From Strongyloides papillosus (lineage: Eukaryota > Nematoda > Chromadorea > Rhabditida > Strongyloididae): 64,000 bases of DNA. Shown in pieces: positions 11,581 through 24,100 of this stretch. Positions within the stretch are counted from its first letter, which is position 1; every line of letters begins with the position of its first letter. The translations under genes were made by a program, and so were the position numbers. The stretch covers positions 558,001 through 622,000 of the forward strand of contig SRSI01000048.1 of assembly GCA_005656395.1 (NCBI GenBank), read 5' to 3'. The notes below the pieces were generated by a model. The model did not search any database. It was not told the DNA's origin and saw nothing but the letters and a program-made list of their open reading frames with translations.

Positions 11581-12699
11581 ATGGTATTTCGTAGAGACTT
11601 TTGTGGATTAAGTTGTGTTATCTTAACTTATGCATCTGTATTATATGCCGATTATGTTGTCATTAATTGGATGATACTACCAACATTTGTAGAATCGTAA
11701 GTTATCTATTAAATATCTTAAGAACGAATTTATTTTGCTAAGTCAAAAAACAATTCTTTTTAGATTATGGGGTACATTTCATATTTTGATATTTAATGGA
11801 TTAATATTTTTATCACTAATTAGTCATACAAGGACAATGACAGCAGATCCTGGGATTGTTCCAATTCAAAGAAATAAGTAAGTATAAATAATTTATAGGA
11901 TTAATATATTTATATTTGTAGGAAAGTTGATGATAAGATAGCTGAGATGACTAGGAAAAAAACTAATAATCAACAGTTATCAATGATGGAATATTATAGT
12001 GAAAGCGATGAGGACAGTGATGATTATGAAGGGAGGATATCAAGGAGGCAATTAAGCAATGGTAAAATAGAATATAGAGAAGAATTTAGTGTATGTTTGA
12101 AATGCCAATCATTTCGTCCACCCCGTGCTCACCATTGTAGAATTTGTAATAGATGCATCAGAAAAATGGATCATCATTGTAAGAATATATTATTATTATT
12201 AAACATTTTAATTAAAATCTTTTTTCTAGGTCCATGGGTAAATAATTGTATTGGTGAATTTAATCAAAAATATTTTCTACAATTTTTATCATATATTTTA
12301 ATAATCTCAATATATTCAATATTTATAATTATCATATCATGGGTTTACCATGATGAATTTGGCAGTACAGGTACTTTTGGCCCATATGGAGAATCAGGAC
12401 ACCATGCAAAAGTCCTCCATACAATATTCCTATCAATGGAATCAGTTTTATTTGGGATGTTTGTGTTGGCTGTATCCTGTGACCAACTCCAGGCAATTTT
12501 TAATGATGAAACACCAATTGAAATGTTACAAAGAAGAGGATACTCAAGGAAAAGAAATCCAAAAACAAAATATCAAATGTTGGAAGAAATCTGTGGTCAA
12601 AATATTAAATGGTATATGTGGTTAAATCCTCTATATACAAATATTAAGCGAACGGATGTTATGTATTATCCAAAAGAAACTAATGTATCAGTTGTTTAA
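11581..12699 (+). CDS. DHHC palmitoyltransferase, ZDHHC3/ZDHHC7 type
   Basis: Four exons (11581-11696, 11764-11877, 11922-12178, 12230-12699) give 318 aa, close to the roughly 300-327 aa of animal ZDHHC3/7. These Golgi enzymes attach palmitate to cysteines of membrane proteins. The N-terminus (RRDFCGLSCVILTY, then a VLYADYVV segment) follows the ZDHHC3 pattern, and the first two membrane segments lie near residues 10-62. The cysteine-rich domain spans about residues 133-180, with all zinc ligands and the catalytic DHHC at about 160-163, followed by PWVNNCIG. Two more membrane segments lie near 185-205 and 230-255. After them, NDETPIE matches the family's TTxE-type motif. The third intron (51 bp) splits the catalytic cysteine codon. 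All intron phases agree. Confidence 0.93.
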
Positions 12700-15262
12700 T
12701 AAAAATAAGTCTTAACTTTCTTTATAGTAATTCCCAATCTATTTATAGTTCATAATATATTTATATCTGTATAAAAGATACTAATGTTATAATTCTTTTT
12801 TGCTATGTTGTAAATGAAAAGCATAAACAAAAATAATTTGAGTAATTATAGATAAAGCAATTAATCAACCATTCAAGGTTTTTTTGTTGGCATATAAAGG
12901 CTAATTATAGATGTATTATATTTCCTTTAATGAATAAATAAAAAGCCTCACATTATTTCTTTGAAATAATTATTAAAATTGGTGTATATGGAATAATATG
13001 AAGTTCTTACAATTGTTTTTATAATAATTATATATATAAAAAAAGTTTTTCCCTTTATAATTATTTTAAAAAAAATAAGAATAGATACATAATTAACCTT
13101 TCCCAAGTACAAGAATTTATGATCAGCAGTTTTAAAGTAAAATAGTATGCAAACAAAGTGATCTATTATAATGTAATTAACTATTGTTGTAAAAATGATT
13201 CATCAATTTAAATGATAAATCAGTTAAAAAAAGTACTACTAATTTAAATATATAAATTCTTTTCTTATTTAGATGAATCATTACATTTTCCAGAACAGCA
13301 AAGACAAATTACTTACACTTTTCTAAAGCTTTTGTTTTCAATTTTCTACACTCTTATTATCTATTTTACCACTTTATGTTAAGAATTGAAAGACACATTT
13401 TATCAAAAGGAAGTAATATTGACATAAAAAAATTGTAATATATGAAATTTTTTGAGTGATGAATATTGTACTTCGTTTTTTCCCTTTCTATAAACATCTA
13501 TTTTTAATGTAAAACATCTCCTTCACTCACAAAATAGTAATGCTATCTTTTTCCATTGTAATAAAAGAAAATAATAATTAAAATGCATAGATTTTCTGTT
13601 GATAGAATATTTTTAAAATCCTGTTTACATATATATTTATCAAAAGTTTTAGTAAAAAACAAAATCACATCATTTATTATTTTTTTTCTGCAATTTCATT
13701 ATCATTTTTCATTTCTATCACCACAAAATGTTGTAAATTAATTTTTAATGTATCTCAGAACATCGTTTGTTAAATTGATATGAACAATACAAAAAAGTAA
13801 AATAGAAACATTCACGAAGAGTTAAAAACACGAATTTAAGAAATACGTACATATTATTGTATGAATTTAAAGAAATCTTAGACTATACGAATTTTAAAAT
13901 ATGTATTAACAACTGTACGAATTTTTGTTAAAAAGACATGAATTGGCAAATTTTTTTATATTACTATCAACATTATAAGACAATTTATGTCATGATAGAA
14001 AATAAACACACATCAGTGCCAATCTATGTAATATTGAAACATGTTTAATTTACAATTTTTTCCTTTTATATTCTTAGAAACAGTCGTATTTCATATACAC
14101 TGTAGTTAATTTTCACCAACGCATTTTAAAGTATGAATTATTCTTGATTTCAATTTCGAGTGTTTTATCATTTATTTTATTTCAAACTAAATTCTTCCTC
14201 ATTAAAATGAATAGTAGATAAATTTATGGAAGAGCGAAAAAATATATAAAAAGGGATAATATAGATAATTAATTTTATATGGAAAGTTAATTAATCCTGA
14301 ATAATTTCAATTAATTCCCTCATCTACTTTATCATTGTACATTACCAAATTTAATGAACCCCCAAATAGAGTGCTTACTATTTAAAAAGGTTCTCTTTAA
14401 AATTTATTATCACTTTTTTTATATATTGGTGAAATGTGTTTAATTTCAAGAATGACAAAAAAGAAGAACATAAATAAAGTATATATGAATAGTACTGAGA
14501 ATTAAAGAAAATAATATTATTATTTTTAAAATAATATCAAATACATTCTAAGGCATCAAAACTAAAAAGTTGAAGGATTATTTCAACTTTAGCTTTTAAA
14601 GGAATTCAAAATTGTCTTTTATTATCTCCCATGGTAATTGAAATTACAACGAGTTTCCTTTTTACATCAAAATTGAACTTCAAAATATATACATATATAA
14701 ATGTATATTCATTATGTTAATCTTCAAGAATTTATATTGTTATAGAAATTGAAGTACATATATTTATCATCAACAAACCAGGAACAAATATATCTACTCT
14801 GTCATCACATACACACCATTGATATTCTTTTAAAATGTCCTATCTTTACTATATTATTTACTTTCTTCAAAAAGGCTTTTTAATAATATAATAAGTATAA
14901 CATCCTTATTTGGGTTTTCAAAATGAAAATATATTTAATAAAATATAAAGAGGAGTAATGAGATAATGTATTTTTAAAAGAAAAGGATATCTTCTTCAAA
15001 ATAATATAAGGATATAACCATATAATGTGCAGTTTGTTGATTGATGAAATGTAATTAAGTAAAATTACAAACTTTCCCTTACTGTTTCTAATTTTAATTA
15101 TCTCCATTTTATTATGGTTCATGAATACAAAAATGACAATAAATATAATTTTAATAATCTAATCAAAATCCCTAGACTATAGTTAATATTTTTATAGCTA
15201 TATATCTCTCTCCCGATAATTTCTGTGATATTTTAATTTAAATATATTAATCTATCTAGATA
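12700..15262. other. Non-coding spacer
   Basis: This contains the 3' flank of the palmitoyltransferase gene and AT-rich DNA with many short A and T runs. A minus-strand open frame at 14880-15122 is short, AT-biased and has no domain. I see no RNA gene or repeat structure that I can support. Confidence 0.6.
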
Positions 15263-15589
15263 TTACATATCATTTATGGAGGAGGAATAAAAAAAGAAGA
15301 TGAAAGGACATAATATTATTGTTGTATAAGAATCAAATTTCAAAATTGTCCAAACAAAGGACATATAAAACACATTTGCTTCTGGTACCTCAATAACCAT
15401 ATGGAAAATCTCTTTTAATTGACATATCAAAAATTTTAAAACCCCATTTAAAATTGAAAGTATATATTGAACCTCTTTTATGCCCCATTCTGATACTTCA
15501 TTACCATATAAATACATATTACACATTATCTCATCAAATGTTGTCACAAAATTCAATGCATAACTTAAAAGCATAAGTTTATATCTCAT
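15263..15589 (-). CDS. Small hypothetical protein, possibly membrane-anchored
   Basis: An open frame of 108 codons begins at an ATG and lies alone in a gene-free region. Its amino-acid mix (several Gly, Glu, Trp and Cys, and an amphipathic middle) is more protein-like than nearby random frames. Residues about 85-103 are hydrophobic and could span a membrane. A TATAAAAGG-type sequence lies about 40 bp upstream. No known domain is visible and no intron is evident. It may be a real short gene, one exon of a larger gene, or chance. Confidence 0.35.
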   Translation of the reverse strand: MRYKLMLLSYALNFVTTFDEIMCNMYLYGNEVSEWGIKEVQYILSILNGVLKFLICQLKEIFHMVIEVPEANVFYMSFVWTILKFDSYTTIILCPFIFFFYSSSINDM

Positions 15590-15628
15590 TTATCTCTCTC
15601 TTCTTTTATAAATTCAAGTATCAGGCCC

Positions 15629-15635
15629 TTTTATA
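15629..15635 (-). promoter_or_regulatory. Possible TATA box
   Basis: The minus strand reads TATTTATAAAAGGGCC here, about 40 bp before the ATG of the small ORF at 15263-15589. The GC flank on the 3' side makes it look more like a true TATA box than the many TATAAA matches expected in AT-rich DNA. A second TATAAAA lies nearer the ATG, which weakens the case. Confidence 0.25.
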
Positions 15636-17140
15636 AATACCACTTAATAAATTTCATATAGACATATCAATGAAGGTAAAATATCCATATACACATACCA
15701 TATACCACTCTTCAATTATCAATACCATTCAAAAAATCCTTTTAAAATGAAATTTAAAACTACACTTTAAATTAATTTCCCTCTCCTCATGACAATAACA
15801 ATTATTAAAAAGAGTACTTTTATATAAATAACATCACTAAATTGATATATGATTAAACACATATTTACTGAAGAAAAAGGAAACAATCAGTGGAAAAAAA
15901 TTACTCTAATTTTGTAATCTTTTTTTAATAACACCAAAATTATACATGCCTTTTGACAATTGAAAAATTATTTTTATTGCGAAATATTTTTAAATAGATT
16001 GCTGATAATAAATCATATATCATAAAGAAGAAGTTTTTTTTTATATTTCTCCACAATTTCTATGTAAATTCAAAATAATAAATATTATTATGAGATCAAG
16101 AAAAATAATCTCAAGAAGATATATATAGTTTGTTTGGTGCTAAATATAGACTCAATACTTCTTTTTTTATATTTCTAGTGTAAAATAATTTTCCCATGTT
16201 TTCATTGAAAGTTTAAAAAAATAAGACTATTATCTTTATCATAGTAGTAATAATAATTTTCATCATAAACATAATATGAAAACATATTAAAAATACAAAA
16301 AAAAATATAATATATTTAAATAATGTTACACACAAAACACACACTAATAACTAAGCAAGAGTAATAAATAGAAAGATTTTGTTTTTTTTCATAAAACTTT
16401 TTCTTCTTCTTTTAATGAAAGATAATTAAATAGAAAGCATAAAAAATAATATCTGTCTTTTCCTATGTAATTTTTTAGAATAAAATTAAGATAATATATG
16501 TAGAAAAAATCATATATAAAACTTATCTCCTTCATTTTATTGAAGAAAAAAAACTTTATACATAATAAATAATAATATCCCAATACATAATGCTCAAGGT
16601 AATATTTTTTTGTCTTATTGCAAAATTACAAAAATGAAATAAAATTATAATTTTCTGTATCAAAAAAGCGAAGACAGAAGGCTAAATCAAGCTTTTTTTT
16701 GTATATATTGTATAAAGTAACTTTTTTTTAAAAATATATATATATAAAAAGAAGTGTTCCAAGAACATATGGTTCCTGAAATATCATAATCTATATATAA
16801 TAAATTTTACAAATAATAATTATTATATATGGGTCCACAAAAGAACTACCAAATACATTGTCTCACAAAATTTTTTTATTATAAAGATTTTCTTCTTATT
16901 TTTTGGACACAAACAGAGAAAGAGGAGTATAATAAAAAATAATAATAATAATAAAAGCCCGCAGGTGTCAAGCGGAAATAGTATATTATTCAAAAAAAAG
17001 AAATATTAAAACATTAATGCTGGAGAGATGAGTAATAATATAATCAAATCAAAAAAAAACAGAAAATATTACAGAAAAACAAGTACATATACACACACCA
17101 TAACACTGGTATAGGGTATTTGTAGTAGTTATCTTTTTTT
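15636..17140. other. 3' flank of the CH-domain gene
   Basis: AT-rich non-coding DNA lies downstream of the minus-strand CH gene. The proximal few hundred bases probably form its 3' UTR. They include a run of AAT/ATT triplets near 16930-16955 and a GC-rich hairpin just beside it (listed separately). No gene is supported. Confidence 0.55.
16957..16975 (-). promoter_or_regulatory. GC-rich hairpin in the probable 3' UTR
   Basis: On the minus strand the sequence CCGC-TTGACACCT-GCGG can form a short perfect stem with a nine-base loop, followed by GGCTTTTATTATT. It lies about 170 bp past the stop codon of the CH-domain gene. In such AT-rich DNA a compact GC stem stands out. It could be an RNA stability or protein-binding element, but this rests only on sequence shape. 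Confidence 0.25.
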
Positions 17141-18152
17141 TTAGTTGGCAGCAACTTCCGACTTTTGAACTTCATCTGTTTTAATTTGTTCTGTCTAAAA
17201 AGAAGGGAAAAAAGTTCAATATTATTTAATGAGATGATCATGATAAACTTACTTCTTTATTTGCTTCATTTCCTACTGTTCCATCTCCTTCCTTAGTAGT
17301 AGTAGCTTCTGCATCTTCCTTCTTATCTCCACCATCCTCAGCAGTTACCTTATCTTTACCATCAGCAGTTTTCTCTCCAACTGATTTCTTAGCTGTCAAA
17401 GCAGCTTTAGCACGGTTAAAGAGTCCCAAAAGAGTAACAAAAATCTTATTTTGAGTGACTTTTGCAGCAGATTCAGTTATGCTATCAATATCTAAACCTT
17501 CTTTTTCAAATTTATCTTTAACAGACATTCCAATACGAGTCAAGGTATCAAAAACAGCCTGGTAACCTTCTTTCCCTTTATCTTGAATATCAGCAACACT
17601 AAAGACATGCTCCTCAGGTAACTCAAACTTTTCTTTGGCAAATTTAATAAAACCTTCAATGTTGGATGTTTGGTTTTCCTTAACTTGAGCATTTTCGCCT
17701 TCATGGACAGTCTCGACAGAGCCTGGGGAAAGTTTGTTGGCAAAATGAGCAAGAACAGTTCCGTCTTTTAAGAAGGCAAGAAATTGATTCTTAGTGACTG
17801 TGTCATTCTTTCCTGGTGCAGTTACGATTGGAGTTTCAGAACCCTCATTGACTAAACCAGCTATCCAATTACAAACAATTGAGTTAACCTTGTGAATAAC
17901 TGCTGGTTTTTGAGCAGAAATCCATGCTATAGGATCCTCAGTGATGCTCTTGATTTGAGCAATAGCAGATTCAATTGCAGCTTTTGTCTCAACACCATCT
18001 TGTTGATTTTTCTCACCACCCTCAGTAGTACCAGTTGTACCTTGAGGACCATCACCATCGACAGTGGTGGTTGTAGCAATTGATTCCTCAATTTTCTCAG
18101 TGACAACCTCAACATTATTTTCAACTTTTGGAACAGATTCAATGGCAGCCAT
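17141..18152 (-). CDS. Calponin-homology (CH) domain protein
   Basis: Two exons (18152-17253 and 17194-17141, intron 58 bp, phase 0) give 317 aa. Residues 1-75 are acidic and Thr/Gly-rich and probably disordered. Residues about 85-210 form one CH domain: a VNSIVCNWIAGLV helix, the LKDGTVLAHFANKL core helix, and an FIKFAKEKFELPE segment leading to a final DTLTRIG helix. The tail (about 245-317) is Lys/Glu/Asp-rich and disordered. A single type-3-like CH domain is typical of calponin and transgelin proteins that bind actin or act as scaffolds. I see no calponin repeat after it. The ATG lies in a good context (AAAAG-ATG-GCT). The gene has about 8 kb of gene-free DNA upstream, as is common for strongly regulated muscle genes (inference). 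Confidence 0.88.
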
Positions 18153-21100
18153 CTTTTCTCTTATTTTTTATCCTTTATTATTAGAAAATGAATATGTTAG
18201 TAAACAAAAGTGTTTAATATATGAGATTTCTAAAATGAGGTGAAATTAATAATAAATAAATAATCAAAAATTACTATATAATAACATCGGATGATTATAT
18301 AGTCTCATTATATAACATAATTTAAGGCGTGTACTTTTAATATATATAATAAAGCGGTAGATAAAAAAGAAAATGTCATATAGGACACAATAGTATAACA
18401 GATAGAAAATAATAATATTTACAAAATCAAACTGTCACAAAGCACCATCCATATATGAACATTATTTTGGGTGTTATTTATATACCACTACTACTATTTT
18501 TTTCGTTGCATCTATCTGAGTCATAGGAACAAAAATAATTGACAAGATGATGATAACGTAACAATAGTTAACTTCTTGAAACTCCAAGACCTCATGTCTG
18601 TAATGTAATAATCAATCATAAATACTAACCATATTTAAATTGACTTTCCAAATATACAAACATTAGCGATAATAGAGGGGGGGAAGAAATAAATAATAAA
18701 TGATTACAATGATGACGAAACATGCCTATATACTAAATAAAAAAACCTGAGTCACTAATAATAAAAACTGTAGGAGAAAAATAATGACTATAAAAATATA
18801 ATAAAGTGTCGAGGTTCTTTTAACGAAAAAATAACCTGGTATTGCAATTGATGATAAGTGTTTTGTAGTAGTTAATGAAAAGACTATGGTATCTTTCATC
18901 TTTTTTTATCCTGTCCTAATAAATGTGCAAAAAAAGGTGACTCAATCTATATGGTAAGGTTTTTTTTTTTGAGAAAAATAAAAAAAACACTTGACATTCA
19001 TCATCAAATATGTGTAAGTATTAATAGTGTAATTCTTTTAAAAAAGAAGAAGTAAACACTGCATATGTATGGAAATATATATGTATATTAATGATGATAA
19101 AAAAAAATTACAACAGGACTAAGTAAGTAATGAATATTTGTTATTCATTCCTTCATCCGGTGTAACAAAAGAGAACACGAGTTAAAAAAAGGAACTTAAT
19201 GTAAATAATAAAAAAAAAACACATTAAAAGTAAAAATCTTATCTTTCCTCCTATAATAGTATAACAATAAAAGTAAAGGTACAAATAAATAAATTATGAA
19301 ATACATTTATTCTCCTCTATGCATAAATATATGTGTGATATCATATGTCATGTATGTTTTTATTTTGTAACCATAAATAATAACACAACAAAAAGTTAAA
19401 GCCAATAAATACGTAAATGTATTTTTCCACTGTTAAGTATTAACATAATACTTATAATATCACTCTCAAAAAATACTACAGAAACCATTTCCCTTTTTTT
19501 ATCTCTAAACTTTAAAAAGTAAAGGACTCTCAAATATAGATATAAATATCATTACCACGGTCAAACACTTTACTAATGATAAAATTCTATCAATTCCGTA
19601 AAAAAACAAAACAATTTTCCATAGTGGAGTTCATATATATAAAGAATACCACACTTTTACACATGGGTGTAAGAACACCACTGGAGAAGACGCCATTATA
19701 TTCACATATTAAAACAACGATATAAAATGCATGTACAATGAAAAGAAGAGTATCATAAAACAAGGGACTCATATATAAACGAGCAAAAATAAATTATGTT
19801 TTTTTTTAAAACTAGCCAAAAATAGAATAGAAACTATAAAATGCGTAAGTAAGAGAGAATGCGATATAAATGATAAAAAAAAAAGAAGTAATATTTAGGA
19901 ATGCCCTTCTCCTCCTAGAAATAATGACATGGAAAGGGCAGTAAAAATAGACACAGATAAGTATGTAAATGTTACATAATTTAAAACTATTAAAAATGGC
20001 ACTAGGAAGCTATGATACTTATAAGCCAAGCGTGTTCTAAAACGATAAACTGCCTTCTTTTGTTGCTGGTTTGTATAATATATAGTTGTAATGAAAAGAT
20101 GTTCTAAAAATACAACAACAACAAGCTCGTAGTGGGTTAAGCATAAAAAAATAGACAAAATAAAAACAGGGATGTCCTTTCCTCTGGTCAACAATAAATC
20201 CTTTTTTATATCCTTCTTCTCTCGTTATAATAAAGAAGGCCCTATCAAATTATAATACAATAATAAAAAAAATATATGTACATAAATTTATATTCCTTTA
20301 CAGTCTTTTGATATAGCTTCACTTATCTCTATATCTTTACTCTCCGACTAACTTCTGTCAATCATTTCTCTCTCACTCCCCCTTTTTCCCCATCTGAGCT
20401 AAATGGTTATCTCTCTTGTATATAGAAATGAATGTCCTGTAAAACACATTGTGGTCATCCTTGGCATATTACGCTATTGTCATTATATAGTTCTTTTTGG
20501 CACAAACACACATACAATAACTCTTACTTTTTTCCCCTAATATCAAAAGGCCTTCTTCTGGTGTATAAGTTTACAGAAGTAAAAAGAGAGTAAGAGATAT
20601 GTAGAAGGGAAGAAAAACTTGAACACACATCATTAATAAAACTGGACAAGAAATAAAATCTAATATAATAAAATGTCTCATTTTATACTTTGTCCCCTGT
20701 ATGCTTCTCCAACAGTTCATCGTCTCTTAGCACAACTTGTAATAGAGAGTATATTGTATGCGCGGGATACAATATTAATGTTATGATGATGATGGCACAC
20801 AATTGCGTATTACAGGCACACGATATAAACAAAACAATATTCTTTTTTCCTTACTACTCAATTTTCTAGAGATAATCATACAAAAGAACATAGAAGAGAT
20901 ATAGATAAAACTATCAAAAGTCCCCTATATAAATAGAGGGAAAAAAGGATGGCAAATTTGATAGATTAACTATATAAAAAACATACGAACAGTACAAATG
21001 GGTATTATGTATATCACACCATCTAACACATGGATTTTTCTCTACCATATAACAGAAGGAAGGAATAGTTAAAATATTGTCAATTGGAGAAGGGAAATCA

Positions 21101-24100
21101 GTAGAAGAGAAAGTATACAGGAAAAAAAAATCAAGGTGTACTGTGTGCATCTATCTAGAGGAGGATGATAATGAGAAGATAGGAAAGTTAAAAAATTTAT
21201 ATTTTTAATAAATGACGATGAATATTTTCTCTGTATATTTTAATGAGTATGTTGTATAATGGTAATAAACACAAATACATCATATAGGAGGAGTTGTCAA
21301 AAATAAAATTAAAAAGATATATTTCTTCTCTTTGGTAGATGTGATCTTGCCATCATCAACTGCCTTAATGGTATGTGTCCTCCAAGAAAAATGTTTGTAT
21401 ATATCTATATAATATACATATAGTAAGTAGTGGACAAAATGAGAAAGTAGAAATTTTTGACACCAACCACAAAAACTAACTACTATAAGGTTGGTAGAAA
21501 AAGATATCAAAGTTATATAATAAAACATTCAACATTATACTATCATGTATCTATCTCACTATCTTGAGTAAGATACCATTCAAATATATATGTATAACAT
21601 TTCTACAAAAATTACTAGAAAATGCCATTTTTGTTTTATAGGAGATACATTAACATAAAATATAGACACTATAAAGACAATATATGCATACATATATATT
21701 GCCCTTAAAGTAAGAAAATAATTATAAAAGGAAAGTAAAAAAGGCAGAATAGAAAACACAGTAGAGGGATATATATATTTCATAATCATGTACCACAACT
21801 ATCATTATATTTCGTATCCTCTAGGCTTTTCCTTTTATTTTTTTCAGGATTAACTCTATATATCTCTTTAAAAGTTGATTACTCAATACATGTATACAAA
21901 ATATTTTCTTAGAATATTCCATGCCCACAAATAGATATGTATGTAGGAAAAGTAAAAAATAAAATATTTAAATAGAAATAAAAAAGGGAATCTCTAAAAA
22001 TATTGAGTGAAAGAGATTTCTCAAAATAATAGTAAAAAATAATTTGATTAAGTAATATAACATTACATTAAAAAAAGGAGGACTGGGATATAATTTGACT
22101 TGTCCTGTTCATTACCACCATACAATCAAAAACTAATATACTGATGAATCAACGGAATGTGTATAAAAATAAATAATTTCGGGAAAGGATATTTACAACA
22201 AATATATTATGTGTGGGTAAAACTCACAATCAGTCTTTTGTAATAAAATCTTATACTTCTTTTGATGATAAATAACAACATAAAAATCCCACCTTGTTAT
22301 CATATAATTATCCTTCAATCCCTTTTGAAATTTAATCTTCTTACTAGAACTATTGAGAAAAACAAATACATAGGTAGTAGGTGACAGAAGACAATATCTA
22401 ATTTAGGAGAATGAGAAAAGAGAGAGTGTAATTGTAACAACTAACAACAATGATAATCAGTTATAAATTAATATTTTATAAAATTTATATAATTCTACTA
22501 ATACATATCTCTACACACCCAAAGGTAGTTATAAATGGTAACTGTTAGTTAATGGCAGCAAAATATGACAATATAAATTAGACCCCCTCCAAACAACAAG
22601 TGAGAATTAAGATATAGAAGTGGGGATTGATTACATAAATCACTATGGTATTACAAACTTCTACAAATACAAAATCAAGAATTACGAAATCACTTCACAA
22701 TTTGTCTAATCTTTCTCAAATAATAACATAACAGCTGTTTATGAGAGTAATATGTTTTAACAGTTAAAAACAAACGAGAAAGACTGTTAATAAGAAACTA
22801 CCAAATATGTGTCATATTTAATTATTATATAAAACAAAGAGGACAACAAATTTACCCCAACATTTAGAAGATAAAAAGGTTTTTAAGATCAAATTAATTT
22901 TACCACCTACAGGGAAAGACTGGCATACTTAAAATGAACCCACATTTATTCTATTAATAAAAGGCAAATCGCCCTTCTTTCTTCTTCCTCCAATTACCTA
23001 GATTATAAAAAGAGACAATTTGATAAATGGCTTTTTATACCTTTTCAAAATTTAGGAGAAGCTCACAGTAGGTGAAATAGAAGACAGTCTCAATATCAAG
23101 ATAGAGAAAGATTCTATAACATTTAAACAATTTACAATTGAGTATCTCTCTTATATACCCACATATCACCTTGTAATTGTGTCCTTTCTCAAAAATTGAT
23201 ATGTTAAAAATAAAAGCTTAAATCCATCTATCACAAAATACCTCTTAGTATGCATCATCACTAGTAAAAAATTTAATAAAATATTTTCAGAAATAGAACA
23301 AAGTTTGAAAGACTAAATTGAAGGTAAGGGAAAATATAGAAAAATAAAAGTGAAATGACCCGAAAGTATGACTAATAAGAAAAAAAATCTCCCTATCAAA
23401 TAACACTTCAAATGAAAACACTAATACTGTTTAAATTAAACAAAATCAAAAAACATATAATTGATGGCCAATAAGATAAGAATATAAACAACATTGAGAA
23501 GAAATTATGATGAAATCGGAGAGAAAAAAGATATCTATAATGGATAGAAAATAAAACAATAAACAAATGTTACTGTATAAAAAAGTGTATTAAACTAAAC
23601 TAGCACTTATTAAATTAGCACTTAAAAAGTTATAATCCTAAGATCATCGTCATCATCCCCCCTATAGAATTACTACTAATAACTTTTCCTTGGTGATCAT
23701 CGTTATAATGAGAAATAACCTATATTAAATTATGGTTCTAAGTATACATAACCAAGATGACACCTTATAAAAAAGTGATTAGTTAATAATATGTTTAAAC
23801 ATGAAGCTCTGAGTAATGTGAAAGTTGATACCTGTTACAGGGGCAGAAAGAGATAAGAATAAATAGATGGCAAATTAGATGATTAAAACTGTACAAATTT
23901 CTTAGATTAGAATGACAGCAAAAACTTTTTTATTGTTGATAACCTCTAGAGAAGACATAATAAAAATCTTAGGCATATCTTATATTTCCATCTAGAATAT
24001 AGAAAAATGGACACAATTATAAGAGATATGGTTATAATGGAATATAGCAGATGGTGTATATGTACCTCTTATATCTCTATTTTTAATTTATCTTCCCCCT

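Noticed and set aside
19895..20194. 99-codon minus-strand frame in the gene-free block
   Set aside because: No domain, random composition and no supporting splice or promoter signals.
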